This document shows positions 24,550-33,750 of a stretch of DNA of 64,000 nt, in pieces (the stretch's first letter is position 1; each line of letters begins with the position of its first letter). The translations under genes and the position numbers were made by a program. The DNA lies in NCBI RefSeq assembly GCF_001591665.1, contig NZ_BCVI01000058.1, positions 27,036-91,035 on the forward strand, written 5' to 3'. The notes beneath the pieces were generated by a model, which saw only the letters and a program-made list of their open reading frames with translations, was not told the DNA's origin and made no database searches. Origin of the DNA: Neobacillus soli NBRC 102451 (GTDB lineage Bacteria; Bacillota; Bacilli; Bacillales; Cytobacillaceae).

Positions 24550-26145
24550 TCATATAAAATTACTATTTAAAGCGGGTAATGTATGATCTAGCCACTCGCC
24601 TTCAAGATCAGTTCCAGAACAATGAATCTCATATTCATTAATTTTAAATCTTACTGGAACTTCTGAATAAAATTCATTAGGAATGCGATGCTTTTTATTT
24701 TGTAATGTATCAATTGTATGACCTAGTCCTTTATTCAGTAACTCAATCAAATGATCTAAAGTTATAACGTGTGCAAGAGGATCACTATATCTACCTGTTC
24801 CTATACTTTCATTCATTACAACACAGTTTTCATATCTCCTAGGTCGTTTTCCCTTATATTGTGGACCAAAGTATTCCAATAGAATTGCATCGATATTTTG
24901 AGTTATATATTCATAAGCAATTGGTAAGCTATTAAGACCTTTTTTAACATGTTCATCAACAGCATACATTTCACTTGTAGTAGAAGGAGATATTGTCCAC
25001 TTCAATTCAACTATTAGTAAATCTAGAGTTTCGCAATCTAGAAATAGGATATCCATTCCACTTCTCTTTTCTTGAGCCTTTGTTCTTTTCTCTCCAATAA
25101 TAATCTTCTTATTATCTAATAATTTTTTAATCAAGTTTATCTGTTGATTTTCACAATCATTTGAGAGTCTATGAAACGACTTATCCTCTAATTTAGGAAG
25201 TAAAGCCATTAAGTTTCTTTCCGGTCTAACAAACACATTCGTAAAACACACAGACAATGCTAATTTTTTCTCTGATAATGGTATAAAAAATTGATAAGCT
25301 GGATCATTGTTATTTCTATTTACATAAGTTAAATCTGTAATAATATTCTCAACAGTATCTTTAGATAATCCCGATAATTTAGATATTTGACTTACCCACC
25401 ATTTTTTATCAAAAACCTTTATTAAGTCTTGTGACTTGTATTGCCCAATAAAAATGATTGGATTTTTCTTAGCATGGTTCATCATCCATCTTGTAAGTAA
25501 TCCATCCAAGCTTACACTAAAAGACTTATATTCTTTTAAGGTATAATCACCTAAATTCCATGTTTCAGGCATGATAAATTCACTAGATTGTAATTCCTGG
25601 ATTGCACTAATATTTCGAGTTTTTATATTGTCTAATTGTAAACGTTCCCTATGCGCTTGCCTCCAAGAATTATATGCCAGAAAAGCATGATGGTTATCAT
25701 TTTCAGTGACAAATTCAATCTTCTTATTATCTATTTTTATAGAATATGCACCTCGTGAGGCTGAAAAAAGTATTTCTCTAAGCATTTCGTACTTATATGA
25801 AAATATAAGCATGTTTATTAGTTCTTTTCTAGAAGGCTTAAATGACATATTCTTCATATCATCGTTACAATAATCAAATATCCATTTAACTGCCCATTTT
25901 AACGACTCTTGTATAAACCTCTCATTCTGTCTTTCATCTAATGCAGGATTTAAATCTGGTATATTTTTAGCATTACCATTAACATGTAAAAAGGCAAGCT
26001 CCGAATGTATCGTTAATAATTCCATTAATGCTTTACTCTTGGACATTTTAACAATAGGGAGATTTTCTCGATAAGAATTTATCTTATACATCATCTTATT
26101 TAAATCTTCATAAGTCCCTTTTGACAATTTATGAATACTATACAT
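24550..26145 (-). CDS. Large protein with C-terminal PD-(D/E)XK nuclease-like motif
   Basis: The protein has about 531 residues from the ATG at 26145, which has AAGGA five bases upstream; the frame extends to 26211 with no ribosome site. I do not recognise the family. The N-terminal two thirds are helical. A segment about 370 residues in reads RSGMDILFLDCETLDLLIVELKW, with D...E-x-K on consecutive strands, the mark of a PD-(D/E)XK nuclease core as in DUF4263-like and restriction proteins. The location between a PIN-like protein and the core gene ung makes a defence role plausible. Confidence 0.6.
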   Translation of the reverse strand: MYSIHKLSKGTYEDLNKMMYKINSYRENLPIVKMSKSKALMELLTIHSELAFLHVNGNAKNIPDLNPALDERQNERFIQESLKWAVKWIFDYCNDDMKNMSFKPSRKELINMLIFSYKYEMLREILFSASRGAYSIKIDNKKIEFVTENDNHHAFLAYNSWRQAHRERLQLDNIKTRNISAIQELQSSEFIMPETWNLGDYTLKEYKSFSVSLDGLLTRWMMNHAKKNPIIFIGQYKSQDLIKVFDKKWWVSQISKLSGLSKDTVENIITDLTYVNRNNNDPAYQFFIPLSEKKLALSVCFTNVFVRPERNLMALLPKLEDKSFHRLSNDCENQQINLIKKLLDNKKIIIGEKRTKAQEKRSGMDILFLDCETLDLLIVELKWTISPSTTSEMYAVDEHVKKGLNSLPIAYEYITQNIDAILLEYFGPQYKGKRPRRYENCVVMNESIGTGRYSDPLAHVITLDHLIELLNKGLGHTIDTLQNKKHRIPNEFYSEVPVRFKINEYEIHCSGTDLEGEWLDHTLPALNSNFI

Positions 26146-26431
26146 TTTTTCCTTTTTAACTTCCAAAAATATCGCCTCTGTATATTGTATTAAACTTAAT
26201 GTTACGATCATACTTCCATCGTTAACGCCATTTTTTTAAGTATTCCTCAATGTACTTTTTGGCTCTCTCTTAATTCATATAGTCTATTTATTTCGATAGG
26301 AAATTCTATTCTCCTGTTTACCATCACTTGTGATACGGTTCACTGTACCATATATTAATCTTGAGGATTGGCACCGGTTAAAACTTAATTAAATCTCTAA
26401 AAGACTTAATTAAAGTTGCATGAAGCCCATT

Positions 26432-27106
26432 CTATAAATCTGGTATCTGCCAGTCAATTTCCTCCACCCCTAAATCGCGCAAAATCGCATTGGTTCGGGA
26501 AAATGGTTTGCTTCCAAAAAAGCCCTTATTGGCGGAAAATGGGCTGGGATGTGACGACTTTATGATGAAATGCCCTGATGAAGTGATTAGTTGTTGTTTT
26601 TGTTGCGGGAAATTTCCCCAAAGGATAAAAACAACTGGTTTCTCCCTTTGATTCAATGCTTCAATTACTTTATTAGTAAACTCTTCCCAACCGATACCTT
26701 TATGTGAGTTTGGGCTTCCTGCCCGTACTGTTAAAACCGCATTCAACATCAATACTCCCTGCCTCGCCCATTTTACTAGGTACCCATTATTAGGGATAGA
26801 GCAACCCAAATCTGTTTGCAGCTCCTTATAAATATTTTTCAATGATGGAGGAATCCGTACACCTGGCTTAACTGAAAAACTTAAACCATGGGCCTGTCCT
26901 GGTCCGTGATAAGGGTCTTGGCCAATAATGACTGCTTTCGTTTCGTTACATGAAGTAAAATGCAGTGCATTATAATTATCTAATTGCTCCGGATAAACCA
27001 CTTTTGTTTGGTATTCTTCGAGCAGTATTTTCCTCAATCGCTGGTAATAAGGTTTCGCAAATTCTTCTTCAAGTAATGGTGCCCAATCATTTTTCAAAAT
27101 AGCCAT
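26432..27106 (-). CDS. ung: Uracil-DNA glycosylase
   Basis: A family 1 UDG that removes uracil from DNA. It has the water-activating loop VIIGQDPYHGPGQAHGLSFSV (about 60-80) and the minor-groove loop SSHPSPFSANKGFFGS (about 184-199). It follows B. subtilis Ung from start to end (RTNAILRDLGVEEIDW). I prefer the ATG at 27106 (MAILKNDW), with GGAAG ahead; the frame reaches 27121. It marks the return to core-genome content after the accessory island. Confidence 0.95.
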   Translation of the reverse strand: MAILKNDWAPLLEEEFAKPYYQRLRKILLEEYQTKVVYPEQLDNYNALHFTSCNETKAVIIGQDPYHGPGQAHGLSFSVKPGVRIPPSLKNIYKELQTDLGCSIPNNGYLVKWARQGVLMLNAVLTVRAGSPNSHKGIGWEEFTNKVIEALNQREKPVVFILWGNFPQQKQQLITSSGHFIIKSSHPSPFSANKGFFGSKPFSRTNAILRDLGVEEIDWQIPDL

Positions 27107-27407
27107 TTCTTCCACTCTCATTTCGATTGTTGGAATTTATTAAATTCTCGGAATAACTCATTATATTGAACCCAGGGTTCCTGCCCCCCGCTGCGTTAGG
27201 AGGATCAATATGTTTTCCTGGCAAAAAGATCGTATACTTCATTACATTAAATAGCCGTTCGTCTTTTAATTGCGCCTGTTCGTCCAATTCTACCAATTCA
27301 CGAAGAGGAAAAGCTTTGATATTTCGTATACACAGGTATGTTAATAATTCATATTGACGCTGAGATAGATCACAATTTTCCAGTAAGAAAGTCTGTCCTG
27401 ATTTCAT
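27087..27407 (-). CDS. Small uncharacterised protein overlapping ung
   Basis: A 106-residue frame. The first 65 residues look protein-like (CDLSQRQYELLTYLCIRNIK, then AFPLRELVELDEQAQ). The later part is translated from a GC-rich patch with GCGGGGGGCAGGAACC that resembles the dispersed repeats, and the frame runs 20 bases into ung. The natural C-terminus may have been replaced by repeat sequence. Function unknown. Confidence 0.4.
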   Translation of the reverse strand: MKSGQTFLLENCDLSQRQYELLTYLCIRNIKAFPLRELVELDEQAQLKDERLFNVMKYTIFLPGKHIDPPNAAGGRNPGFNIMSYSENLINSNNRNESGRNGYFEK

Positions 27408-27665
27408 CTCTTGAAGTTCATTGGATAATGAATGGCTCTTCTATTATACTGATACCCATATATCATATTAATATTTTACTTTAACAAACTAATCGGATAA
27501 ATGCGGTTTACAACAACCCAGTCCAATAATGGAATAAACTAAAATGACAATTTGATATACTTCCTTTATCACAACCATACAATTGCTTCCATTTGACGAG
27601 CAATCATAAAGTTACATATACTTGTCAGGTAAATGGAAGGCTGCTTACATTCAAGGAGGTAAAAC

Positions 27666-28443
27666 ATGGATTTCTATTCACCGAAAGACAGGATGTTACT
27701 GGTGAAACGGTGGCCTAAAGATACCATAGCGGCTGGTCGTCGTCATACCGTTGGGCTTAAATCGAACGGCACGGTGACGACTGTGGGTGATAATAAATAT
27801 GGCCAATGTGATGTAAGCGGCTGGCGTGATATGGTGGCAGTCGCAGCTGGTAATGTTCATATGGCAACAAACACGGGTAATGCTCATACAATTGGGCTAA
27901 AATCTGACAGTACTGTGGCGGCAGTGGGGTGGAATAAGCATAACCAATGCGATGTAAACGACTGGCGCGATATTGTGGCAGTTTCAGCGGGTTGGCGTCA
28001 TACCATTGGGCTTAAATCGGATGACACAGTGGTAGCAGTGGGGCGAAATAATGAAGGTCAATGCAATGTAAGCAGCTGGAATGATATTGTGGGGGTCGCA
28101 GCGGGTTATCTCCATTCAATTGGCATTAAATCGGACGGTACTGTGACAGCTGTGGGTTTGAATAAACATGACCAATGCGATGTAAGCGGCTGGCGCGGTA
28201 TCGTGGCGATTGCGGTGGGTAGTTATCATACAATCGGGCTTAAATCGGACGGTACCGTGGCTGCGGTGGGTGATAATAAGTATGGCCAGTGTAATGTAAA
28301 TGGTTGGGGCGATATCGTGGCGATTGCGGCGTGCCTATACTGTCGGGCTTAAATCGGATGGCACGGTAGTTGCAGTGGGTGATAATGAATATGGCCAATG
28401 CGATGTAATTGGCTGGCGCGACATCCAACTACCCGTCAATTAG
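27666..28443 (+). pseudogene. RCC1-repeat protein with a frameshift near the end
   Basis: An ideal AAGGAGG site precedes MDFYSPKDRMLLVKRW. Six RCC1-like repeats of 38 residues follow, each of the form HTIGLKSDGTVAAVGDNKYGQC + DVSGWRDIVAVAAG; the first carries an eight-residue insert (NVHMATNT). At about 28330, in the fifth repeat, the frame shifts, giving a false stop at 28352. The next frame continues YTVGLKSDGTVVAVGDNEYG to a stop at 28443. RCC1 repeats form beta-propeller blades for protein binding. A recombination slip between near-identical 114-bp repeats is a likely cause. Confidence 0.75.
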
Positions 28444-28682
28444 TTTTTAATAACAATAAACCAGCGAATTAGTGAAAGTGTTAAGGAGCATTGCTTCAAA
28501 GAACACTTTTTGTGTAATAGCATTTATTTTTCTAATTTGATATGAATTGAACAATATTAGCGATCTCATCTTTTAAAGAAACATTCCCTAATAAATAATA
28601 TTATTATTTCTAGAAAAATGTTAGGATTCAATTGTAAAGAAGGATATAAAGCTTAGATTGTAAGTAGGAATTGGGGATTTAT

Positions 28683-29222
28683 ATGGAGAAATCAAAAAAT
28701 AATCAAAATAAAATAACTGCTGGTTTGTTGACCGTATATTTATTGGTATTAACATGGATTATACTCTTTAAAATGCAATTTTCATTTCAAGACTTGCGTC
28801 ATTTCGCGGATTTTAGGGGAATCAACTTAATCCCTTTTGCTGGTTCAATTATTAAAAACGATCAAAAAGATATTGGTGAAATAATCTATAACGTATTTGC
28901 ATTTATCCCATTTGGAATTTATATCAGTATGCTAAAACCAAACCGGCCTTTCTTGAAAAGGATTGTACCAATAGCGGGAGTTAGTTTGTTATTTGAAGTA
29001 TTGCAATTCATCTTTGCTATAGGTGGCAGCGATATTACTGACCTTTTAGGAAATACATTAGGTGGAATGATTGGAGTTGGAGTTTATATTGTATTTTGTA
29101 AGCTGTTTAGTACAAAAGCAAATAAAATCCTTAATGTTTTAGCTTTAATCGGAACAATATGCATTTTTGCATTAGTGGTGTTATTAATTTTTGGTGTTAT
29201 TAGGTACGGGAATTATAGCTAA
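28683..29222 (+). CDS. VanZ-like membrane protein
   Basis: The protein has about 179 residues from the ATG at 28683, which has GGGGA upstream. The family pattern is clear: a first membrane helix (AGLLTVYLLVLTWIILFKM), then INLIPFAGSI, NVFAFIPFGIYISML, VSLLFEVLQFIFAIGGSDITDLLGNTLGG and a last helix. VanZ-type proteins occur beside glycopeptide resistance genes and widely as single genes. Their activity is not established. No resistance cluster is present here. Confidence 0.88.
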   Translation: MEKSKNNQNKITAGLLTVYLLVLTWIILFKMQFSFQDLRHFADFRGINLIPFAGSIIKNDQKDIGEIIYNVFAFIPFGIYISMLKPNRPFLKRIVPIAGVSLLFEVLQFIFAIGGSDITDLLGNTLGGMIGVGVYIVFCKLFSTKANKILNVLALIGTICIFALVVLLIFGVIRYGNYS

Positions 29223-29407
29223 CAGATGAATTGAAACATCGGACATTATTAACGGAACGTGGATTGACATCGAATGTAAATTATTGGCGTGTTAGAGCTT
29301 CACTTTCAGGAATTTCATACTGGAATCGAGGCGATTGTGAAAATCATAAGCCTAATTCCTCGCCAAAAATACGGAGTGATTAGGCTTCCCATTCCTTTGT
29401 TTCTGAA

Positions 29408-29437
29408 AAATAAATATTTTTCAATGATGGAGGAATC
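29408..29437 (-). repeat. 29-base duplicate of an internal ung segment
   Basis: ATAAATATTTTTCAATGATG followed by GAGGAATCC is identical to ung codons at about 26829-26857 (encoding PPSLKNIY). The flanking bases differ, so this is an isolated fragment in an intergenic region, in the same orientation as ung. Confidence 0.6.
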
Positions 29438-29474
29438 CCAACAAAGAAGTTCATAAGTGCCTCGTTTCCAAAAT

Positions 29475-29511
29475 AGAAAATCAGGTAATCTTAGTGGTTA
29501 CCTGATTTTCT
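29475..29511 (-). terminator. Terminator after doxX
   Basis: Fourteen-base arms AGAAAATCAGGTAA (29475-29488) and TTACCTGATTTTCT (29498-29511) with a T-rich tail on the minus strand, 44 bases beyond the DoxX stop codon. Confidence 0.75.
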
Positions 29512-29554
29512 ATGATTATTCTAATTGCTGTTACATTAATAGATTTCATTACTG

Positions 29555-30055
29555 CTATCGGGTAATTCCAGCAGTTTTTCCATGACCTTTTTTGAAATAG
29601 CCTTTGAAATATGGAACCGCAATTCGGTCAAGTCCAAAGTAATATGCACCGGCTCCTGCAAATAAGAGAATCATTGCTGCTGTATAAAGGATTGGATTCG
29701 TGCTTGTTGTACCTGCTAACAAAAAGTTTAAGTTCATGAAGGCTCCGGCAACTAAGGCTGGAATGGTTGCTAGACCGACGACTAAACCAATACCAACAAG
29801 TAATTCTCCCCAAGGGATTAATACGTTAAAGATATGAACGTTTGGCATGGCAAATTGTTGTAAGAACTCAGCATACCATCCTTGTACTGCTGGATGATCA
29901 CCTGTGGCATTTGCTAGAGCACCTTTTAGAAATCCGGTAGCATCAAATCCGCCTGTTATTTTATGAAGACCCGCCTCAATCCATTGTAAGCCAAGCCATA
30001 TACGTAAAACTGTCCAAACACCTGCTGCTAGAGGGGTTTTGTACCATCTCATCAC
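29555..30055 (-). CDS. DoxX-family membrane protein
   Basis: The 166-residue protein has four membrane helices typical of DoxX/DoxD: LRIWLGLQWIEAGLHKITGGFDATGFLKGAL, then PWGELLVGIGLVVGLATIPALVAG and NPILYTAAMILLFAGAGAYYFGLD. DoxX proteins are linked to respiratory or redox functions (thiosulfate:quinone oxidoreductase subunit in archaea). A paralogue is at 52047. A perfect Rex-type operator sits 19-38 bases before the start codon, which predicts repression when NADH is low and expression under oxygen limitation. Confidence 0.85.
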   Translation of the reverse strand: MMRWYKTPLAAGVWTVLRIWLGLQWIEAGLHKITGGFDATGFLKGALANATGDHPAVQGWYAEFLQQFAMPNVHIFNVLIPWGELLVGIGLVVGLATIPALVAGAFMNLNFLLAGTTSTNPILYTAAMILLFAGAGAYYFGLDRIAVPYFKGYFKKGHGKTAGITR

Positions 30056-30073
30056 AATTATCTCCTATTTATT

Positions 30074-30093
30074 CTTGTGAAATATTTCACAAG
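30074..30093 (-). promoter_or_regulatory. Rex (NADH-sensor) operator
   Basis: A perfect 20-base palindrome CTTGTGAAATATTTCACAAG contains TTGTGAA-N4-TTCACAA, the consensus of Rex in Gram-positive bacteria. It lies between the likely promoter and the start of the DoxX gene. Confidence 0.8.
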
Positions 30094-30162
30094 TTTATCG
30101 AAAAATTTTTGTGTCCCCTTTCGATAAGGGGCTGGTCAGCCAGCTGGATTTTGCAATGAAGT

Positions 30163-30180
30163 TTGTGATTGTTTTCACTA
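30163..30180 (-). promoter_or_regulatory. Second, weaker Rex-like box
   Basis: TTGTGATTGTTTTCACTA matches the Rex consensus in 12 of its 14 fixed positions and lies 70 bases upstream of the perfect box. Paired Rex sites are common at strongly regulated promoters. Confidence 0.45.
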
Positions 30181-30320
30181 TCTTCTCTACACTTTAAATA
30201 TAAGCAATTTGGATTCAAATGGCAACGACTTTCACAGTTTTTTAACATATTAATGTTAGAAATTTGAATAAAATGTGAATTGAACAGTAGGTTTAATCGA
30301 GCAGATGAAAGTAAATTTCA

Positions 30321-30351
30321 AAAAACTGGAGGCTACATTCCTCCAGTTTTT
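30321..30351. terminator. Terminator after cueP
   Basis: Perfect 12-base arms AAAAACTGGAGG (30321-30332) and CCTCCAGTTTTT (30340-30351); functional for the minus-strand cueP transcript and possibly in both directions. Confidence 0.8.
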
Positions 30352-30411
30352 ATACCTACACTTTATTTTGCTGTAAGTCCTTTATCTACAACAACAAAGA
30401 AGAAACTTTCC

Positions 30412-30948
30412 CTACTTCAACTGCATGGTTGTAATGCAGGTAGGATCACCTTCAAATGTGGCTATCTTTGATTCTGCCTTTTTTCCGTCATATTCAAACT
30501 TTATCTTATACGTTTTATCACGTGGCAGCCAAAAATCGATAAATCCATTAGATTGGGTCTTAACGATTTCGTCCAGCACCACATTGCCTTCTGTATCTTC
30601 TATGTAGACTTGAAACTCTTTATTCGCCAGTTCACCTTGACAACCTGTCAAGCTATGATTGGTTCAAGGATGAGTTTGTTCGACGTAAGGAGCAATAGAC
30701 ACAAAAAATTCTTCTTTAGGCAAGTCATTGGCCGACTCTTTTCCATTACTGTCAGTCACTAAAAGTTGCTGCGATGTAATGGAGGCACTTTGAGTTTTTA
30801 TTTTTCCTGTACTATATTCGTGAACCAGTCCCTTAATGTAGTTTGGTGCATTTTCCTTTAAAGAACTTCCTTCATCAGTACTTTTACCACTACAAGCGGC
30901 CAACATAACGGCAGCCAATAAAGTAAAAGCAATTGTTTTAAATTTCAT
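30412..30948 (-). CDS. cueP: CueP-like copper-binding lipoprotein with in-frame TGA at a conserved Cys
   Basis: Two frames in the same register join through a single TGA (30664-30666). The first, from ATG 30948, has a lipoprotein signal (LAAVMLAACSGK) and ends FFVSIAPYVEQTHP. After the TGA the frame goes on TNHSLTGCQGELANKEF, then NGFIDFWLPR and TCITTMQL to 30412. Together they give the complete CueP family sequence of 178 residues. The TGA takes the place of the first of three conserved copper-binding cysteines (HPC-x7-C...C). The rest is intact, so either a recent nonsense change or selenocysteine recoding is possible. CueP binds copper in the envelope. Confidence 0.8.
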
Positions 30949-31128
30949 TTAACGGTATTACCTCCTTGTCTCATGATATAAATCATTATATCATACCAAA
31001 CCCCCCCTCCCTATAATAGTCACAAAGTCTTCAATATATAAATCCTTTTAATTTGGTGCTTATTCCCCCATGCCTTAATTCATTAACGTAAGTAATATTC
31101 ACTTTACATTTTTGACAGTGAAAAGCCT

Positions 31129-32730
31129 TTACATTAAATTCAATGGCTTCTGTGACTTTTTTCCAATAAAGATTAAATAATCTCTAATAGGATAGTAAAC
31201 ATTTTTTTCCGATTGATTAAAGGTAATCCCTGCATTTTTCAATAATACCACCAAATCTTTGACTGTTAACTTCTTCTCATACACCCGATTAAATCGATAT
31301 AAGACAAATTCTTTCCATTTCCTTTGGCTGCCATTAATGTATTGCTGTCCATTCACATAGTGTGATAATACCTCTTCTTTTAATTTATTCCTTTTATCAT
31401 CATCAACTTTTTGTTCAGGAGGGATGTTAGTACGGGACATATTAACTTGATTACTTGGATTCTCAGTCCCCCAGATTTTAGACATCTCTTCAATAATTCG
31501 TTGGTGTTTTGATTTAGACATTAATGAAAGGGGCTTTTCATTTAGGACACTTGTCTTTGCGAGCAATTCATTTAGTTCATCTAGTCGGTTTTTATTTGGT
31601 ATTTCATTTCCACTTATTGATGGTTGATAGGTGTTTGAAAGACTCTTATTTTCTATATCCAATTTCCAAGCAGATTTAACTTTCTCTTGATGATTAGTTT
31701 GTCTTATCCTTTCCAGTCTTAATTTTTCCCTTTGCCGTTCCTCTAATCGCTTTTGCTCTTCTAGAATTCTTTGCTGCTCCTGAAATTGAATCTGAAGCAG
31801 CTGAAATTTCTTGATAAATTCCTTCCGATTTTCCTCTTCCACCTTTGGCTGGCTCAACAAGATTTCTTTTTTCACCACTAAAGCATCAGCAAAAGGAATC
31901 TCATAGCCCTCATTTAATAAAAAGGCACGGTATGGTTTTACCACCCGATCCTTTAAGAAACGCATGACTTTAACCACAATACTGTCTCCATTTGAATAAA
32001 TGTAATACATACTTCTTACATCTACAGTTGGAGGATCCATTGAAACAGGGTAATTGAAATAAGTAAAAAAGTGCTGATCCTTGACCAGTTCAGTAAGCAT
32101 GGCATCCCACTTTTTATCTTCCTCGGTTTTAGAAGAAATCGATAATTCTGCATCCCACAGCACTAAGGCATTTTTACTCATTTCTATTGATTGTTCTTCT
32201 TTTTCGATAAACCAAATCGGTTCCATCCCTTGTTCAAGGAAATTTTGCTGTCTTTTAGTGATTTGATTTGATAGTTTGCTATCCACGGAAGATTTAACAT
32301 TCGTCACAATTGACAGACCGTACTCTTTTTCACCAATCTTCACCCAAATATCCGGATACTCTTTTAGTTCCTGTATTGCTTTATAGCCATAATCAAGTTG
32401 TATCATTTCATTCATTTTAGCCTGGCTAGCCAGTTCATCATGGAGTATTGCGAGCATTGCATGATGATTCTTTGTTTCACGCTCGAGCTGCTTTCTATAC
32501 CTTTTTTCGGACTGATCAATCTTCTTAGACACTTCACAGGCTTCCGAGTGTTGATGGGAAAAATATTGTCCTCTTTCTTCACCATACTTGACGATTAATT
32601 TTGCTTTACAGTAAGGGCATTGAAAAAGGCCTTTCTCCGCCAACTTCTTTAGGTTATCTACTTCTTCTTTAGTTGCGGAATCTGGGAGACTAGTTATTTC
32701 ATTATCTATCACATGTAGTGCTTCTCTCAA
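31129..32730 (-). CDS. CoiA-like competence/nuclease family protein
   Basis: The 533-residue protein has the N-terminal zinc-binding part of CoiA-like proteins, CPYCKAKLIVKYGEERGQYFSHQHSEAC (about 38-65). A helical linker and a nuclease-like region with YPDIWVKIGEKEYGLSIVT (about 123-141) follow. A long coiled coil rich in Gln, Glu and Arg spans about 305-360. CoiA acts in recombination during DNA uptake in streptococci; in Bacillus YjbF is the analogue, but this protein is a longer relative of uncertain role. A 90-base fragment of a close copy lies at 51889. Confidence 0.7.
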   Translation of the reverse strand: MREALHVIDNEITSLPDSATKEEVDNLKKLAEKGLFQCPYCKAKLIVKYGEERGQYFSHQHSEACEVSKKIDQSEKRYRKQLERETKNHHAMLAILHDELASQAKMNEMIQLDYGYKAIQELKEYPDIWVKIGEKEYGLSIVTNVKSSVDSKLSNQITKRQQNFLEQGMEPIWFIEKEEQSIEMSKNALVLWDAELSISSKTEEDKKWDAMLTELVKDQHFFTYFNYPVSMDPPTVDVRSMYYIYSNGDSIVVKVMRFLKDRVVKPYRAFLLNEGYEIPFADALVVKKEILLSQPKVEEENRKEFIKKFQLLQIQFQEQQRILEEQKRLEERQREKLRLERIRQTNHQEKVKSAWKLDIENKSLSNTYQPSISGNEIPNKNRLDELNELLAKTSVLNEKPLSLMSKSKHQRIIEEMSKIWGTENPSNQVNMSRTNIPPEQKVDDDKRNKLKEEVLSHYVNGQQYINGSQRKWKEFVLYRFNRVYEKKLTVKDLVVLLKNAGITFNQSEKNVYYPIRDYLIFIGKKSQKPLNLM

Positions 32731-32813
32731 AATTTAGTCACCTCGAAAATTGCCCTTTTTTACAAGAATCTCCTTTTAGGAAATGGAAGTCAAGTGGAAA
32801 TTTTAATTCTTAA

Positions 32814-32984
32814 TTATTTTGCCTCCGGTGAATTGAAAGTTGAAATCGGACTGAGCCAAAAGGAAAGGGTTCTATAACAATTTAATAGTCCCCCTCCGGC
32901 AGCCAATAAATAAAACGATAATAAGTAAGTAAACATGACAGACGCAAAGACAACCCATCTAAACTTACTATTTTGTTTGTCCAC
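32814..32984 (-). pseudogene. N-terminal scrap of an MFS transporter
   Basis: A GTG at 32984 with GGGG upstream starts VDKQNSKFRWVVFASVMFTY followed by LLSF, the first helix of NarK/ACS-type major facilitators. Thereafter the sequence becomes low-quality and stops after 56 residues. The rest of the transporter is absent. Confidence 0.5.
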
Positions 32985-33065
32985 TGATTTCTACCCCTGT
33001 TAGCTTTTACTTATATATATATGGGCTTTCACTTCCAGTAGAAACCTATGAATAAAAAAAGGGAG

Positions 33066-33737
33066 TCATTCATTCATCAACACCCTGGCAAGTCCATCTA
33101 GTTCGTTGTGCTGTAGAATACGATAGTGACGTCCTTCCTTCTGCAAATAGCCTTTATCGCAAAATTGTGCAAGCACATATAATAGGTGGCGGTAAGAGAC
33201 GCCTAAAAAATCACAAACGGTTACGTGTTTCTCTTTATAGATCTCCCCATCTGCTGTTTGCAAAATAAATTCCGCAAGCCGGTTTTCCAGCGGGAAGGAG
33301 AGACTTTGTGTATATTTTGCCGCCATTTGGGTGGATTTTACACTTAAGAACTTCGCAAGTTCACGGAGAAAGGCAGTATCTTCAAGCATTTTGGCACGGC
33401 AGAAATGAAAAGGAATGGCAAAGCAAACAGTCTTGGTAGTGGCTTGAATCCCTTTTGTATAATAAATCGGATTTAATAATTCCATTTCTCCAAAAAAGTC
33501 TTTCTCCTTGATAAAATTAATCAATGAAACCTTTCCATTTTGGTGCGTCACATAGATTTTCGCTTTCCCTTCTATGACATAAAATAAGAAATCCGGACGC
33601 ATGCCCTCTTGAATAATCCATTCCTCACGCTTATATTCATGCACTTCTAAAAATTCCTCAATTGGAAAAGAGAATAAATAGCCAATCGAATATTCTTCCA
33701 AATAGCGCTGCCTTTTCTCTGTTTTATAAATTTCCAT
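33066..33737 (-). CDS. Crp/Fnr-family regulator (YeiL-like)
   Basis: The protein has 223 residues from the ATG at 33737, chosen for the AGGAGG six bases upstream; the longer frame overlaps the divergent gene. The N-terminal cyclic-nucleotide-binding fold shows REEWIIQEGMRPDFLFYVIEGKAKIYV and DFFGEMELL. The C-terminal winged helix has ENRLAEFIL and VCDFLGVSYRHLLYVLAQFCDKGYLQKEG. No Fe-S cysteine cluster is visible, so the signal is unknown. It is divergent from an MFS gene over a perfect 20-base palindrome. Confidence 0.85.
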   Translation of the reverse strand: MEIYKTEKRQRYLEEYSIGYLFSFPIEEFLEVHEYKREEWIIQEGMRPDFLFYVIEGKAKIYVTHQNGKVSLINFIKEKDFFGEMELLNPIYYTKGIQATTKTVCFAIPFHFCRAKMLEDTAFLRELAKFLSVKSTQMAAKYTQSLSFPLENRLAEFILQTADGEIYKEKHVTVCDFLGVSYRHLLYVLAQFCDKGYLQKEGRHYRILQHNELDGLARVLMNE

Positions 33738-33750
33738 TAATCTCCTCCTA

